Notes: a model not told the origin generated them from the letters alone. Numbered from the stretch's first letter, positions 31,140 through 42,875 are shown. The stretch: 64,000 nt of DNA from Orientallactaga sibirica (GCA_036365145.1 JAEOAD010002279.1:926001-990000), one strand, 5' to 3'. Numbers and translations are program-made.

Positions 31140-31466
31140 AAGGGGATAGGAGGTAGGTCAGTCAGGATGTGCTCACCTTACATTCAGGAGCAATGTGTTC
31201 AATACCCAAGTTTAATCCGAAGGGTCATAGGCAGCATGCATCTATAATCCCAGCCCTGGGGAGGCAGAGACAAGTGGATCCCTGAGGTTCCCTGGCCAGC
31301 TAGTCTAGCCTCATTGGTGAGCTCCAGGCCAGTGTGAGAAACCTTTCTCAGAGGGGCTAGACAGCATTTCTAAGGATGATACCTGGCCTCCAGAGACACA
31401 TGCACACATGTACCCACACACATGTACAAACATGCATACACCCTAGCATGTGCACCAAAAAGTTTT

Positions 31467-31470
<4 letters not shown>
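31140..31470 (+). mobile_element. B4/RSINE1-type dimeric SINE
   Basis: It has a tRNA/ID-like left part, then a B1-like right part ('tctataatcccagccctgg', 'ccagctagtctagcctcatt'). A 'tggcctccagagacacatgc' and CA-rich 3' end follows, the B4/RSINE1 order. Old and diverged. Confidence 0.85.
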
Positions 31471-31505
<35 letters not shown>

Positions 31506-31652
31506 AGCCGGGCATGGTGGCGCACACCTTTAATCCCAGCACTTGGGAGGCAGAAGTAGGGGGATCGCCATGAGTTCGAGGCCACCCTGAGACTACATAG
31601 TGAATTCCAGGTCAGCCTGCACTAGAGCGAGACCCTACCTCAAAAAAAAAAA

Positions 31653-31690
<38 letters not shown>
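31471..31690 (+). mobile_element. B1 SINE between long A runs
   Basis: A 33-nt A run precedes 'gagccgggcatggtggcgc', and the tail is a 24-nt A run followed by (aaaag)n. It inserted at or in the 3' end of the B4 element. Confidence 0.95.
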
Positions 31691-32102
31691 GAAGAATAAG
31701 TAAGATGCAGTACAAGACAGCTACTCAAAGGAGTGCCGGATAAGAGGGGGCTGGCAGAGCTGAGCGATGAAGTCACCCCGTCATTCAAGGTGGCAGAACT
31801 ACCTGGGGAAGAACGAAGGGAAGAAAAAAATAAATAAAAGCTGGTGGACAAGTGGAAAGGGACTGGCTTGATTGGAAAAGAGAAATAGCTATGATACAGC
31901 AAATAAGCTCTCTCCTTTACGACCCTTATAAAATATTAAGTTAAACCTATATTGCTCATTAACGTTTGACGGAGTGGGTTATACAAGTCGGTCCCACATC
32001 AGGGTTGCTGTGGGGCACGAGAAATTGACTGCACAGAGGAACAAGTATCTGTGTGGACAGCTGCCCCTCTGTGTCACTGGTGTTTGCACCCTGGACTTTA
32101 AG
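31691..32102. other. Unassigned sequence
   Basis: No repeat family or gene recognised. Confidence 0.5.
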
Positions 32103-32110
32103 ACTGCAAG

Positions 32111-32279
32111 ATTTTTTTTTTTTTTTTTTTTTTGGTTTTTGCAAGGTAGGGTCTCACTCTGGTCCAGGCTGACCTGGAATTAACTATGTAGTCTCAGGGT
32201 GGCCTCGAACTCTCGGCGATCTTCCTACCTCTGCCTCCCAAGTGCTGGGATTAAAGGCGTGCGCCACCACACCCGGCCT
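32111..32279 (-). mobile_element. B1 SINE
   Basis: Reverse B1 with a 24-nt T tail. The target duplication 'actgcaagatttt' occurs at about 32102 and 32280. Confidence 0.96.
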
Positions 32280-33715
32280 GACTGCAAGATTTTCTAACGC
32301 TCGAGCCCCTTGTGTCCAATAGCATCGTCTTCACATGTAACCCATGCCTAACCAGCTCAGGTCAGAGGTCAGAGAGGTTCTGCTAACTCAGGGAACCAGA
32401 GGGGCGGGGGTTTCATGGATGCCAGACTTGATGTCACTCTGCATACTGTGCAGTAGATTCTCCACTGGACTCCACGTTTCTCTTCCCCGTGACCCTGCCT
32501 GCGATCAGGAGAATCATGTCTATCGTGGTATGTGTTTCAGCTCTCCCTCCTTCTGAGCTGCCTCCCTTGGCCTCGGCTGGGCCTCCAGGGAATGCTCTGC
32601 CCTGGTTGTTTGCTTTGGATCCTAGCGCTAATTGGTAGAGCCCCAGACTTAGCATATGCAGGAGCTGAAAATAGGCCTTAAGGAAAGAGTCCCCACCGTG
32701 GTATGACCGGAGAGACTTGACTTCCGAAACAGCAGTAGCCTGTTCTCTTTCTAAAGACCTCTGTCTTTACTTTGCATTCAATATTCCCCATCACACACCC
32801 CTTTGGGGAGGGAAATCAATCATTCAATCCCATCTGGGGTTCCTGATGCTTAGTTGGAATATGGGCTCTGATTCATCCAGCGTCACATCCGTCATTTCTC
32901 TCACTCGTGTGACCAGGAGGAAGCAGTGAGTCGGATGGCACAGGGTCGATGGCTTCCACTGGGTTCTGAGCTAGCTGGAGAAGGGGAAACGCCTCTTATT
33001 GCTGCGCATCTGATACTTGGGGCTCATCCTGGCCCATGAAGGGGTCACCATACACAGCTGTAGGGACGATATGACGTTAAGAGACTCCTACAAGGGTGGC
33101 CCCAACTCAGAAATCACACACAAGGCCAGAACTTGCAAGATGATGGGGAATTTTGAGCCCTCCACACAAGGGCACTGGACCCTAGTTCTCACTGAAGTGA
33201 AATGAAAGGGGGTAATGCAGTGATTGTTCAATAAAGCAAAATTTATGTCTTTAATCTGAGTTTATGGCCTTCCCGATTTTTTTTTCATGGCTTGCCACAC
33301 TGAAATAACCTTCTTTTTGAAATTATGGTAAAGATAGATGGTATATGTTCTTCTTAATGTTCCTTTCAGGGGGAGAAAAACATTGTCACCGTCCATTGCC
33401 TCCTGGTTTAGAATAGTCGAGTTTTAGCTATTTTTCTGCCTCGTGTAATCTTTCCAAGGAATTGTGTAAGGACAAGTGACTTACAACGAGGTACAGACCG
33501 TTTTGAAACATCTGAAAGTGACCCTTTATCCAGAATTTAAAAAAACAAACAAACAAACAAACAAACAAAAAGCTCTGTCCACACGGACACACACATCGTC
33601 TTCTGCAACTCTGGAAGATTCCCCCGGCCCTTGGAAGACTGGCCATGGGATTCGTGAGGAGCCACGAACCCAAGTTCAGAATTCATGAAGTAGCGTCCTT
33701 AGCAGCCTAATTGTT
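32280..33715. other. Unassigned, non-repetitive interval
   Basis: The longest stretch without a recognised transposon so far. Small frames occur on both strands. An 'caataaag' polyadenylation-like signal lies at about 33229 and an (aaac)n run at 33540-33568. No domain, ribosomal or processed-pseudogene match is recognisable by eye. Confidence 0.45.
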
Positions 33716-33729
33716 AAAATGAAAATCCC

Positions 33730-33970
33730 GGGCTGGAGAGATGGCTTAGCGGTTAAACGCTTGCCTGTGAAGCCTAAGGACCCCCCGTTTGAGGCTAGAT
33801 TCTTCAGGACCCACATAAGCCAGATGCACAAGGGGGCGCACGCATCTGGAGTTCGTTTGCAGTGGCTGGAGGCCCTGGCGTGCCCATTCTCTCTTTCTCT
33901 CTACCTGCCTATTTCGGTATCTCTCTCTCTCTCTAATAAATAAATGAATAAATAAATAAATAAAATATTT
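33730..33970 (+). mobile_element. Type B SINE
   Basis: Full type B. The target duplication 'aaaatgaaaatccc' occurs at 33716-33729 and about 33971-33984, one of the longest in the window. Confidence 0.96.
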
Positions 33971-33984
33971 AAAATGAAAATCCC

Positions 33985-34710
33985 CATTCATTTTTCTTTC
34001 AATCAAATGCTGAACGTACATAAAAGCATTTGGGGGGATGATTAAATGCCACGGAACCAAAGACAGCATCCTGGGAATTCATGGACATTTTGCAAAACAA
34101 ATGGCACTCTGCAAGGGCAGCTAAGAGGTGGCGCTGGAGCGGGCACGATGCAGGAACTGTGGGCACGTGGGCCACTCTTCCCATCAGCATTTTTACCGAA
34201 CATATGCTGCACTCGGTCACCACAGGCAAGGCTCTGCCTCTCCAGGGCTGTCTGGGGGAGTCTTCATGCAGGCACTGCAACCATCTGTTAGTGTTTTCTG
34301 CTCTCAGGGGTGCTTGGACGCCATGAGGTGTATGTGACATGACATTTGGAATCTGGGTACATGTGTCACAATGCCAAGGGCAAGGGACAGTCCTGGGTCG
34401 AGTGACTCTGGAGCCATTGTGTAGGGACGTACACATCAATCAAGTCCATCTGACTGGACAGGCACATTGGCAGCTGCGTTGCTCACATGGACAGGGGTGG
34501 GGAGTGAAAGGCCTTTGAGACTTTCAGGGGAGGACAGGGCCCCTCTGTGCTCATCTCCCTCGGAAGAGGTCCTGGGTGGGTTGAAGGGGAGGCTGGCACG
34601 GTGAAGTTGGCAGCCAACACAAGATGTCAGTCCACTGAAGGGGGTGAAAGAGGGCATTTTGGATGGCTGTGATCCTAAATGGATGAAAAGAAGAGAAACA
34701 AAAGAGAGAG
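33985..34710. other. Unassigned sequence with overlapping frames
   Basis: Frames of 80-146 codons occur on both strands at 33999-34439. None shows a domain, and their mutual overlap argues against coding. Confidence 0.45.
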
Positions 34711-34796
34711 AGCTGGGGAGAGAACTCAGTGTTAGCACATTACTTCTCGTCATAGGTAAAACCCTGGGTTCAAATCCCCAGTACCTCAAACCAAAC
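34711..34796 (+). mobile_element. ID-like SINE
   Basis: 'gctggggagagaactcagtg' and 'ccctgggttcaaatccccag' form a tRNA-derived ID-type element followed by an A-rich end. Confidence 0.7.
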
Positions 34797-34853
34797 AAAG
34801 TCACTAAATAAATAAATAAATCTTTAAAAGTGAAATTACTGAGGCCTGGAGAG

Positions 34854-35059
34854 ATGGCTTAGTGGTTAAGTGCTTGCCTGTGAAGCCTAAGAACCCGGGT
34901 TCGAGGCTCGATTCCCCAGAACCCACATAAGCCAGGTGCACAAGGTGGCGCACGCATCTGGAGTTTGTTTGCAGTGGCTGGAGGCCCTGGTGTGCCCATT
35001 CCCTGTCTGTTTCTCTCAAATAAATAAATAAATAAATAATAAAACAAAAAAAATTTTAA
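34854..35059 (+). mobile_element. Type B SINE
   Basis: Full type B. The target duplication 'tgaaattact' occurs at about 34830 and 35060. Confidence 0.95.
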
Positions 35060-35188
35060 TGAAATTACTTCCACCATCAATGCTGTTAGCCCAAAACAAT
35101 AAATTTAAAAATTAAAAAAGAAAAACTCCACAATCTCAGCCCATAAAGAGCCTCAGTCCAGAATCCCTTGAATGTTAGTCATAATCTG

Positions 35189-35346
35189 TTTTTTTTTCTT
35201 TTTGTTTTTTTGAGGTAGAGTCTTATTCTGGTGCAGGCTGACCTGGAATTAACTATGTAGTCTCAGGGTGGCCTTGACCTCTCAGTGATCCTCCTACCTC
35301 TGCCTCCCGAGTGCTGGGATTAAAGGCATGCGCCACCACGCCCGGC
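35189..35346 (-). mobile_element. B1 SINE
   Basis: Reverse B1 lying directly against the tail of the type B variant at 35348, in the same orientation. Confidence 0.95.
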
Positions 35347-35347
35347 A

Positions 35348-35546
35348 TCTTTTTGTATTTTTTATGAGAGAAAGAGAATTGGCACACCAGGATCTCCAGC
35401 CATTGCAATGAAAACCAGATGTGTGTGCCAATTTGTGTGCATGTGTGATCTTGTGCATCTGGCTTACGTGGGACCTGGGGAGCAGAACATGGGTCCTTAG
35501 GCTTCGCAGGCATGTGCCTTAACTGCTAAACTATCTCTCCAGTCCT
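35348..35546 (-). mobile_element. Type B SINE variant with expanded 'tgtgtgc' segment
   Basis: Reverse type B with 'ccaatttgtgtgcatgtgtg' inserted before 'cttgtgcatctgg', as at 9012-9258. Confidence 0.88.
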
Positions 35547-35565
35547 TTCTTCTTCTTTTTTTTTC

Positions 35566-35625
35566 TTTTATTTTTAAAGATTTATATTTATTTATTAGAG
35601 ACAGATAGAGAAGGAGAGAGAGACA
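35566..35625 (-). mobile_element. Type B SINE tail fragment
   Basis: Only the tail and (ga)n part is present before unrelated sequence begins. Confidence 0.6.
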
Positions 35626-36077
35626 TGTGTCATGTGTCACTTAAAATCACTTTGTGTGACTAGAAAAATGTGTCTCACACTGTGGGTCCCATAAGTCTGA
35701 TCCAAGATCCCTATTTAAGATACTGAAAAAAAAAATTATCCAAGATAACTATGGTTCTGGACCCTTCTGTGTATCCTTGCTGTTGCCAAGAAAATTTGTG
35801 GTGTCTCTTTGCTGGAAGCAGATTGTGGGGTCTGGTGTCTTCCCTCCGGGCTCAGCCTTATCGCTCACTTCATTCAATGGGATGTTAGCAGATGGGAACC
35901 AGCAGCGTGCAAGCTTGCATCCTTCTTCTTTCTATCAGGAAGGCTTCCATGGCTAGCCTGCTGGTCTCTGGAGGGTGAGAGACGTGTTGATCAGAACCGG
36001 AATCATTCTGCAAAAAAGATTCACTACTGGCCTCCAGGCTGATTCCTCTGTCTGTCTGTCTTTCTCTCTCTCTCTCT

Positions 36078-36112
<35 letters not shown>

Positions 36113-36329
36113 TGGAGTCAGAGGTGACAGCAGAAGAAAACAAAAGGAAAGAGAGAGAATGAGAAGAGGGAAAGGGGAAGGAGAGGGACGAAAGCATGAG
36201 GTTGGCCCAGGTGAATGGACCATGTCTCATTTATTTATCTTCTGTATTCCCCAAGCTCAGCACAGGGTCTGGGAAAGGTTGGCAGTAAATACATGTTGTG
36301 TTGTTTGCTTGACAACAACTTTCTAGCAG
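35626..36329. other. Unassigned, with (gt)n at 36079-36106 and a MIR-like end
   Basis: 'aagctcagcacagggtctgg' at about 36255 is similar to the MIR 3' end. The rest is unrecognised. Confidence 0.45.
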
Positions 36330-36482
36330 TCTTTTTTTTTTTTTCCGAGGTTGGGTTTCACTTTAGCCCAGGCTAACCTGGAATTCACTATGTAGTCTCA
36401 GGGTGGCCTCGAACTCATGGTGATCCACCTACTTCTGCCTCCCGAGTGCTGGCATTAAAGGCATGCGCCACCACACCTGGCT
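36330..36482 (-). mobile_element. B1 SINE
   Basis: Reverse B1 with T tail. The target 'cttgacaac...tttcta' occurs on both sides with a small difference. Confidence 0.95.
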
Positions 36483-36521
36483 GCTTGACAACTTTCTAAA
36501 TTGAATACTTCCCCCCCCCAA

Positions 36522-36640
36522 GGGGTCGGGGATGTAGCTTAGCTTGCCTAACATGTATAAAGATCTGAATTTTAACCCCAGCATGAGAGAAGAAGAGGAG
36601 GAAGAAGAACAGAAAGAGGAGGAGAAAAAGGGGAGGAACT
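36522..36640 (+). mobile_element. ID-like SINE with GA-rich tail
   Basis: 'ggggtcggggatgtagctta' and 'gatctgaattttaacccca' match an ID element. Its tail has become (gaagag)n-like purine sequence. Confidence 0.75.
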
Positions 36641-36649
36641 CGGAGGAGG

Positions 36650-36858
36650 GGGTGGCTAGAGAGATGGCTTAGTGGTTAGGTGCTTGGTTGTAACAGCTAA
36701 GGACCCTGGATGGAGGCTTGATTCTCCAGGAAATACATAAGCCGGATGCACAAGGTCTGGAGTTCGTTTGCAGTGGCTGGAGGCCCTGGTTTGCCCATTC
36801 TCTCTCTCTCACTCGCTCTCAAATAAATAAATACAATCAACAATTTTTTTAATAAAAG
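36650..36858 (+). mobile_element. Type B SINE, diverged
   Basis: 'ggctagagagatggcttagt' with a shortened 'cacaaggtctggag' body. Confidence 0.9.
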
Positions 36859-38080
36859 GGAGGGACTCTATTATAGACATGGGACGAGCTAAGGGTACAA
36901 AGGAAGTATTTCAGGGCTATCAGAACATTAGGAGTATTTGGGCAAGGCCACACCTACACAGTGAAGCTGAACAATTCAAAGCTGAATTGCTGCTGAGCGT
37001 AAGTACCACGCCATGTCCCTCAATACAACAGCAGATTCTTCTGCCAAGCCTTCCTCCCTCTGCTCGCTTGGCCTAGGATGTACCATCATCCCTTCCACCC
37101 ACCCACCCACCCAGAGAGTTTAATTCTCCACGAAGCTGTCTTCTCTTCCCTCCTCCCTTCCCTATTCCCCTACAGACTTTTCTAAATTCCTCATTACTCT
37201 CTCTGCTCAAGTTCCAACGTATATACAAGTACTTGTGAACATTATCACATTCAGAAACACCCAGCAGCGCCCTTCGCATTCTCTCTGAGTCCCGTGCCTT
37301 GTGGAATTTACACGTTGAGAACATTTTTCTCCCTTTTGTCCCTCCACCCCTGCCACTCATGTCCCTGTTGTGTCTTGCTCCCGCCAGGTCCTAAGTGGCT
37401 TCTTAGCATCTCACCTTGGCCCATGTAGTCCCCATAGATTAGTCGGAATATTTTTATAACATGCATATGAAGTCACTTAACTCGGCTGCTAAAACCCACT
37501 TCAGCTGGATCCCATTACAATCAGGAAAAAAATAATGCAAGCCCATTACTGTGTTTATATACGATACTCTGAAGAATATGGACATAGCACTTGTCCATTT
37601 TGCAGATGAAACCAAGGAGATTTTATACCCATAATGAAGAGACTCCAAAACTATCATTTCTGAGGCAAAATAATCACAACAGACATCAAGATTACCATTT
37701 GTTTAGAGTATACTAGAATATGCACATAATGACGCTCTTTACAACATATTAAATCCCTTCACCTTCCCAATTCTGAAAATAAGTTCTATTATTATCTCAA
37801 TTTGACAAATGACAAAACTATGACTCAGCATACTTCAGTCACTTTTGCAAAGGCCACACAAGCCTGAACCCAGCCAGCCCCTGTTCCCTCTTCCCCTAGA
37901 CCCGTGGAATTGACAAGAAGGAAGAAGTCATATCAAATGTCCACTTCCTGCCCCATGACCTGACTGGTATCAGGGGGTCTGTCCGTCTTGTCTTTCCGTT
38001 GCTTAAGACAGCACTACTTGTTCCCCCTCCACAGAAAGCAAAGTGGAACGCAAAAGCAACAATTAGAAATTAACCATTTA
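36859..38080. other. Unassigned, with a minus-strand MIR at about 37715-37870
   Basis: 'cacctt', 'tctattattatctcaatttg' and 'acaaaactatgactcagc' form a reverse MIR. An (accc)n run is at 37097-37113. No gene signal in the rest. Confidence 0.5.
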
Positions 38081-38081
38081 G

Positions 38082-38241
38082 GGGTTGGAGAGATGATTTA
38101 GTGGTTAAGGCATTTGCCTGTGAAGCCCAAGGACCCAGGTTTGATTCCCCAGGACCCATGTAAGCCAGATGCACAAGGTGGTGCATGCATCTGGAGTTTG
38201 TTTGCACTGGCTAGAGGCCCTAGCGTGCCCATTCTCTCTCT

Positions 38242-38295
<54 letters not shown>

Positions 38296-38326
38296 TGCCT
38301 CTTTCTATCTGACTCTTTCTAATAAT
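38082..38326 (+). mobile_element. Type B SINE with (gt)n in its pyrimidine tract
   Basis: Full type B whose (ct)n stretch runs into about 34 nt of (gt)n at 38261-38294. Confidence 0.93.
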
Positions 38327-38570
38327 AATTTTTTGAGAGAGAGAGGGAGACACAGAGAGAGACAGAGAGGGAGACAGATAGAGATGGGTGCACCAGCAGC
38401 CTCTCAGCTGCTGTGAACGAACTCCAGATGCATAGCCCCCTTGTGGTCAAGTGCAGCATTGCGCCCTTGTGTCACTTTGCATCTGGCTAAACGCGGGACC
38501 TGGAGATTGGAACTGACGTTCTTAGGCTTAGCAGGCAGGCACCTTAATTGCTAACCCATCTCTCCAGCCC
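38327..38570 (-). mobile_element. Type A SINE
   Basis: Full reverse type A, tail-to-tail with the preceding SINE. Confidence 0.94.
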
Positions 38571-39282
38571 TAAAATATTTTTTAAAAGAAAAGAAATTAA
38601 CTGCTTAACACTGGTAATGTCTCTGAAGGGCCAAAAGGATCCTCTTCTTATAGGTAATTACAGGAACCAGGAGAGGAAGGCAGGCAGCTCACAGCAAGTA
38701 GAATATGAGCAATCCCCACGGAAATGTCAAAAGGATAATGTGTTTTGCAAATGTTTATTGCAAACAGACAAGAGCGAGTTCAATTACTCCCATCAGAGCC
38801 TACACATTTCTTTCTTTGTTGGCCGGAAAACACTCAGGTGTTTTGTTTTCACAAAAGCAGAAAAGAAAAAAAAAAGAATAGAAATAAACTGTTTTCTAGG
38901 ATGGCATGGAAGTATTTTCAGCTTCAGAATTCTGACAGTTTAATTTCTAGGACTGGTTAGAAAAGAAAACACCAGTGCTGTCTGGAACCAGGAAAACTGG
39001 TAACAAAAGCTGTGGTGGACCCCACTGGATTTTGTATGTCATCTGTCCATTGCCCCCCCCCAAATCCAACCCTTGAGCTTCCTGCACACCTCACCAGTGC
39101 TCCTGGACACGTATTCGATACATGTCCTTCCATGGCTAAATAAAAGCCATCATCTTTGCCTGCCGTTGGTCCTATAGCAGAGAGCCTTTTTAACTGCACC
39201 TTGATGACCTCTGCCCCTTACAGGCTGTTTGGAGTGGAAATAAACATCAGGGGCTTTGCAAAAAACTTGGTTTTCAATCTTT
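38571..39282. other. Unassigned, possible conserved noncoding sequence at 38590-38850
   Basis: Non-repetitive, with a 'tgttttgcaaatgtttattg' forkhead/POU-like cluster at about 38740. A 131-codon plus frame (38548-38943) starts in the SINE and shows no domain. Confidence 0.4.
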
Positions 39283-39564
39283 TATTTTTATTTATTTTTT
39301 TTTTTATTATTTTTTGAGAGAGACACACAGAGAGACAGAGAGAGAGAAAGAGAGAGAGGAGAGAGGAAGGCAGAGATGGGCCCACCAGCAGTGTCTCAGC
39401 TGCTCCGAACGAAATCCAGATGTGTGCAGCCCCTTGTGGGCAAGTGCGGCATTGCGCCCTTGAGTCACTTTGCATCTGGCTAAACGTGGGACCTGGAGAT
39501 TGGAACCAGTGTTCTTAGGCTTAGGAGGCAGGCGCCTTAACTGCTAAGCCATTTCTCCAGCCCT
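39283..39564 (-). mobile_element. Type A SINE
   Basis: Full reverse type A with a long T-rich tail. Confidence 0.94.
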
Positions 39565-39565
39565 A

Positions 39566-39771
39566 AATCTTTTTTTTTTTTTTTAAAGAAGGAGAGAGAG
39601 AAAGAGAGAGAGAGAGAGAATGGGCACACCAGGGCCCCCAGCCACTGCAAACAAGTTCCAGACATGTGTGCCCCCTTGTGCATCTGGCTAATGTGGGTCC
39701 TGGGGAATCGAACCTGGGTCCTTTGGCTTTGTAGGCAAATGCCTTAACTGTGAAGCCATCCCTCCAGCCCA
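39566..39771 (-). mobile_element. Type B SINE
   Basis: Full reverse type B, directly following the type A element in the same orientation. Confidence 0.94.
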
Positions 39772-39884
39772 GTTTTAAATCTTAATAACTATTTCCTATG
39801 CAACTCAAGTCTTTCTGTCTCATGTGGCATCGGGTGGCCATGCTGCTGGGTCACGGGCAGCCATGACACTAAGGAGAGGTATCT

Positions 39885-40030
39885 TAGAAGTGGCCAGGGC
39901 CTAGCAATGGTCAGGGTAACAGTCAGTGAGCCCTTCCTGTGGGTCAGCACCGTACCTGACATTATGAAGTAGTCCCTGGCTCCACAGATAGAGAAATTGA
40001 GCCTCGCAGGGGTCAAGTGACGTACCTGTC
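39885..40030 (-). mobile_element. MIR element
   Basis: 'gagcccttcctgtgggtcag', 'gatagagaaattgagcctcg' and 'ggtcaagtgacgtacctg' follow the reverse MIR. Confidence 0.75.
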
Positions 40031-40123
40031 ATGTGTTGAATTGCGCCTTCACCCCGCCCCCAAATAATAAAAAACAACAACTACAGAAGATGACTGGGAA
40101 GTGACCAGAAATAGACAACATGG

Positions 40124-40338
40124 GGGCTGGAGGGGTGGCTTAGTGGTTAAGGCATTTGCCTTCAAAGTCAAAGGACCCAGGTTCGATTCCCCAGGACCCA
40201 CGTTAGCCAGCTGCACAAGGGGGTGCATGTGTCTGGAGTTTGTTTGTAGTGGCTGGAGACTCTGGCTTGCCCATTGTCTCTCTCTTTTTTTTTTTCTGTT
40301 GAATAGATAAATAAATAAAAACAAAAATTTTTTTTATA
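40124..40338 (+). mobile_element. Type B SINE
   Basis: Full type B with 'ttcaaagtcaaaggaccc' and an A/T tail. Confidence 0.94.
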
Positions 40339-40439
40339 CAAAGAGCTAGAGAGCGTGGGATCGTTTGCGTCACCTCTAACCCAGTGACAAAGTGCACAGT
40401 GGGGAGATAGGCAGGCTGAAGGCTTGTGAGTGGACTGGC

Positions 40440-40630
40440 ACAGATTTAGATCAAGGATTGCTGCACACCCCAGGAGCTTGGAGACACAAAGAGGGATTCT
40501 CCCTGGCAGCGTTCAGAGGGAGGAGGGACCTGCCAGCCGACTCCCAGCATCCAGAACAGAGAGACAGACTTTCTGTCTCGTGCCACCCAGGTTTTGGTAG
40601 CTCACTACGGCAGCCCTAAAAAACCAAAAT
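40440..40630 (+). mobile_element. MLT1-type LTR 3' end
   Basis: 'ccctggcagcgttcagaggg', 'ccagcatccagaacagagag' and 'tagctcactacggcagccct' match the conserved 3' end of MaLR MLT1 LTRs. Confidence 0.7.
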
Positions 40631-40956
40631 TCAGTTCGGGTCATGTGACTGGACCCCTGGGCTCCCAGCCTCTACTTTTCTACTCAAAGCCTGGTCCTTG
40701 CCGAGCAGTGTGGCCTCCCCTGCTTGTCAGAAAAGCAGGCTCTCGGGCCCCACAGCATCCGAATGCACGAAACCAGGTCTCCAGAAGGTTCTTAGATGCT
40801 TTGTTGAGAAAAACAGCCACAGGCCACCTTCCATTGCCGGCCAATAAATATGGATTCCTATCTCTTCCTTGATGTCTCCTTCGATGGTGCCAGCAGCAAC
40901 CTCTTGGTGGGTCTTTCTGTGTCTGGTTCTCTCTCTTGTTTTAGTTCTTCTTAATT
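40631..40956. other. Unassigned sequence
   Basis: GC-moderate, with a 92-codon plus frame (40594-40872) that begins in the LTR and has no recognisable domain. Confidence 0.45.
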
Positions 40957-41149
40957 TTCACCTATTTATTTGAGAGAGAGAAAGAGAGAGAGAGAGAATG
41001 GGTGCAACTGGGCCTCCAGCCACTGCAAACGAACTCCAGACACATGTGGCACCTTGAGCAGCTGGCTTATGTAGGTCCTGGGGAATCGAACCTGGGTCCT
41101 TTGGCTTTGCAGTCAAATGCCTTAACCGCTAAGCCATCCCTTCAGCCCC
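40957..41149 (-). mobile_element. Type B SINE
   Basis: Full reverse type B with an 'agccatcccttcagcccc' head. Confidence 0.94.
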
Positions 41150-41353
41150 AGAACCTTTCTTGAATCCTCAAGAAATGACGTTGCTGTTCATACCTCAGAG
41201 GGAACCTGAGGTACGGTAAGAAGATGGCAGGCTTTGGGCCCTGCTGAAATGATGTTGACTCCTCCAGGGGTGTATTGGAGGTCAAGTCAGTTATTTCTCT
41301 AAGTTTCACCTTTTCCATCTACTTCTGTACCATGATTATCCCAGTAGAGAGGG

Positions 41354-41701
41354 TGTGGTGGTTTGACTCGGGTGTCCCCCAAAACTTAGGTGTTCTGAAT
41401 ACTAGATTCCCCAGCTGATGGAGATTTGGGAACTAACACCTCTTGGAGGCAGTGTATTGTGGGGGCAGGCTTATGGGTGTTATAGCCAGTTTCCCCTTGC
41501 CAGTGTTTGGCACACTCTCCTGTTGCTGTTGTCCACCAGATGTTGACCAGGGGGTAATGTCCGCCCTCTGCTCATACCATCATTTTCCCCCTGCCATCGT
41601 GGAGCTTTCCCTCGAGTCTGTAAACCAAAATAAACCCCTTTTCCCTAAAAGCTGCTCTTGGTTGGGTGATTTCTGCCAGCAATGTGAACCTCACTGCAAC
41701 A
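41354..41701 (+). mobile_element. Solo MaLR-type LTR
   Basis: 'tgtggtggtttgactcgggt' to 'aacctcactgcaaca', with 'caaaataaacccctttt' as polyadenylation region. The flanking 'gaggg' and 'gatgg' may be a one-mismatch target duplication. Same family as 49792-50156, 60917-61266 and the reverse copy at 50739-51074. Confidence 0.85.
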
Positions 41702-41801
41702 GATGGTCATTGCCTTTTGCCCAGACACCTGAAGTGGCCTCACAAATGGACTTCCCACCTTCTCACAAGAATCTCGGTTCATTATCTTTTTAAACATATA
41801 T

Positions 41802-41841
41802 GTATTTTGTTTTATTTACTAATCTGTGACTGAGAGAAGCA

Positions 41842-41888
<47 letters not shown>

Positions 41889-41961
41889 GGCATGCCAGGG
41901 CCTCCAGCCACTGCAAATGAACTCCAGATGTGTGCACCCCCTGTGCTATCTCTCCAGCTCA
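41802..41961 (-). mobile_element. Type B SINE with head deletion
   Basis: Reverse type B with a long (ag)n run (41846-41884). The segment between 'gcaccccctgtgc' and 'tatctctccagc' is deleted. Confidence 0.88.
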
Positions 41962-41971
41962 TTCGTCATGC

Positions 41972-42141
41972 TTTTTTTTTTTTGTCTCCTTTTTTTCGAG
42001 GTAGGGTCTCACTCTAGTCCAGGCTGACCTGGAATTCACTATGTAGTCTCAGGGTGGCCTCGAACTCACAGCGATCCTCCTACCTCTGCCTCTGGAGTGC
42101 TGGGTGGGATTAAAGGCATGGGCGCCACCACGCCCCAGCTG
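41972..42141 (-). mobile_element. B1 SINE
   Basis: Reverse B1 with small insertions in the 5' part ('gctgggtgggattaaaggc'). Confidence 0.93.
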
Positions 42142-42862
42142 GCTCTTTGATACAGGGATGGATGCTAGGCAGCCTGGGTTTTAATTGTGAGTGGGGTTGC
42201 CTCCACTCCTCCCCCACTCCCTACATAAGAATGACTACAAGGCCACAACTCGCTAGATGATGTTTGCATCTCAAGCGCCCAGCCTAGAATCGGCCCTTAG
42301 TCAACCCTCAGTATGTATTTGTTGAACGGATGAAAGAAACTGGGAGCTGACCCAGCTTTCAGGGAGCTCCGTGCGTTCTCTTTAAGAAATGCTCCTGAGC
42401 CCACCCCCGGCCGCCAGCCACAGATTGAGAGGCAGGAGCAGCACTCGTGCAGGGGGTGTCTGCTCAAACCTTTGTTCTTTTCCACGTGACGTGGCGTCCT
42501 AGATGCTATCCTGTCGAACATCGCACAAGCATTTTCTCCTAATTGCTTTAGGTGAGGCTGGGAGATCTAATCGCTTTATCAGATGCTTGCGTTTAGAAAG
42601 TAAAATGGCTAATGAATGGAATCCACCAGTAAATCAGTGAAGATCGCGGCCCTGTCCCGGTGTCGTGGTAAAGGAATACACACAGTGGGACTCGAAAGTC
42701 CTCGGGCCTGAAATGGCATTCTCTCTCTTCAGAGATATGGAAACGCCAAATGCAAACCGAATGAGAAAGAGGAAGATGAGGAAGGGTAGAGGAGCAGTGT
42801 AAGTTCTGGGAACCCGTCCCTCCTGTCCATGGTAGTTAGAAATGCTGGCAGTCCACGTGTTA
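42142..42862. other. Unassigned, with a plus-strand MIR 3' end at about 42250-42330
   Basis: 'gcgcccagcctagaatcgg' and 'tatttgttgaacggatgaaa' match MIR. The rest is not recognised. Confidence 0.5.
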
Positions 42863-42875
42863 CAAATAGGATATA

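Noticed and set aside
33190..33260. Possible gene 3' end with an AATAAA-type signal
   Set aside because: A lone 'aataaag' motif is common by chance. No exon or frame leads into it.
33999..34439. Minus frame of 146 codons with plus frames opposite it
   Set aside because: No recognisable domain, mutually overlapping frames, no splice or promoter context. Kept as unassigned sequence.
34436..34804. Minus frame of 122 codons
   Set aside because: Its N-terminal part lies in an ID-like SINE, and the rest has no domain.
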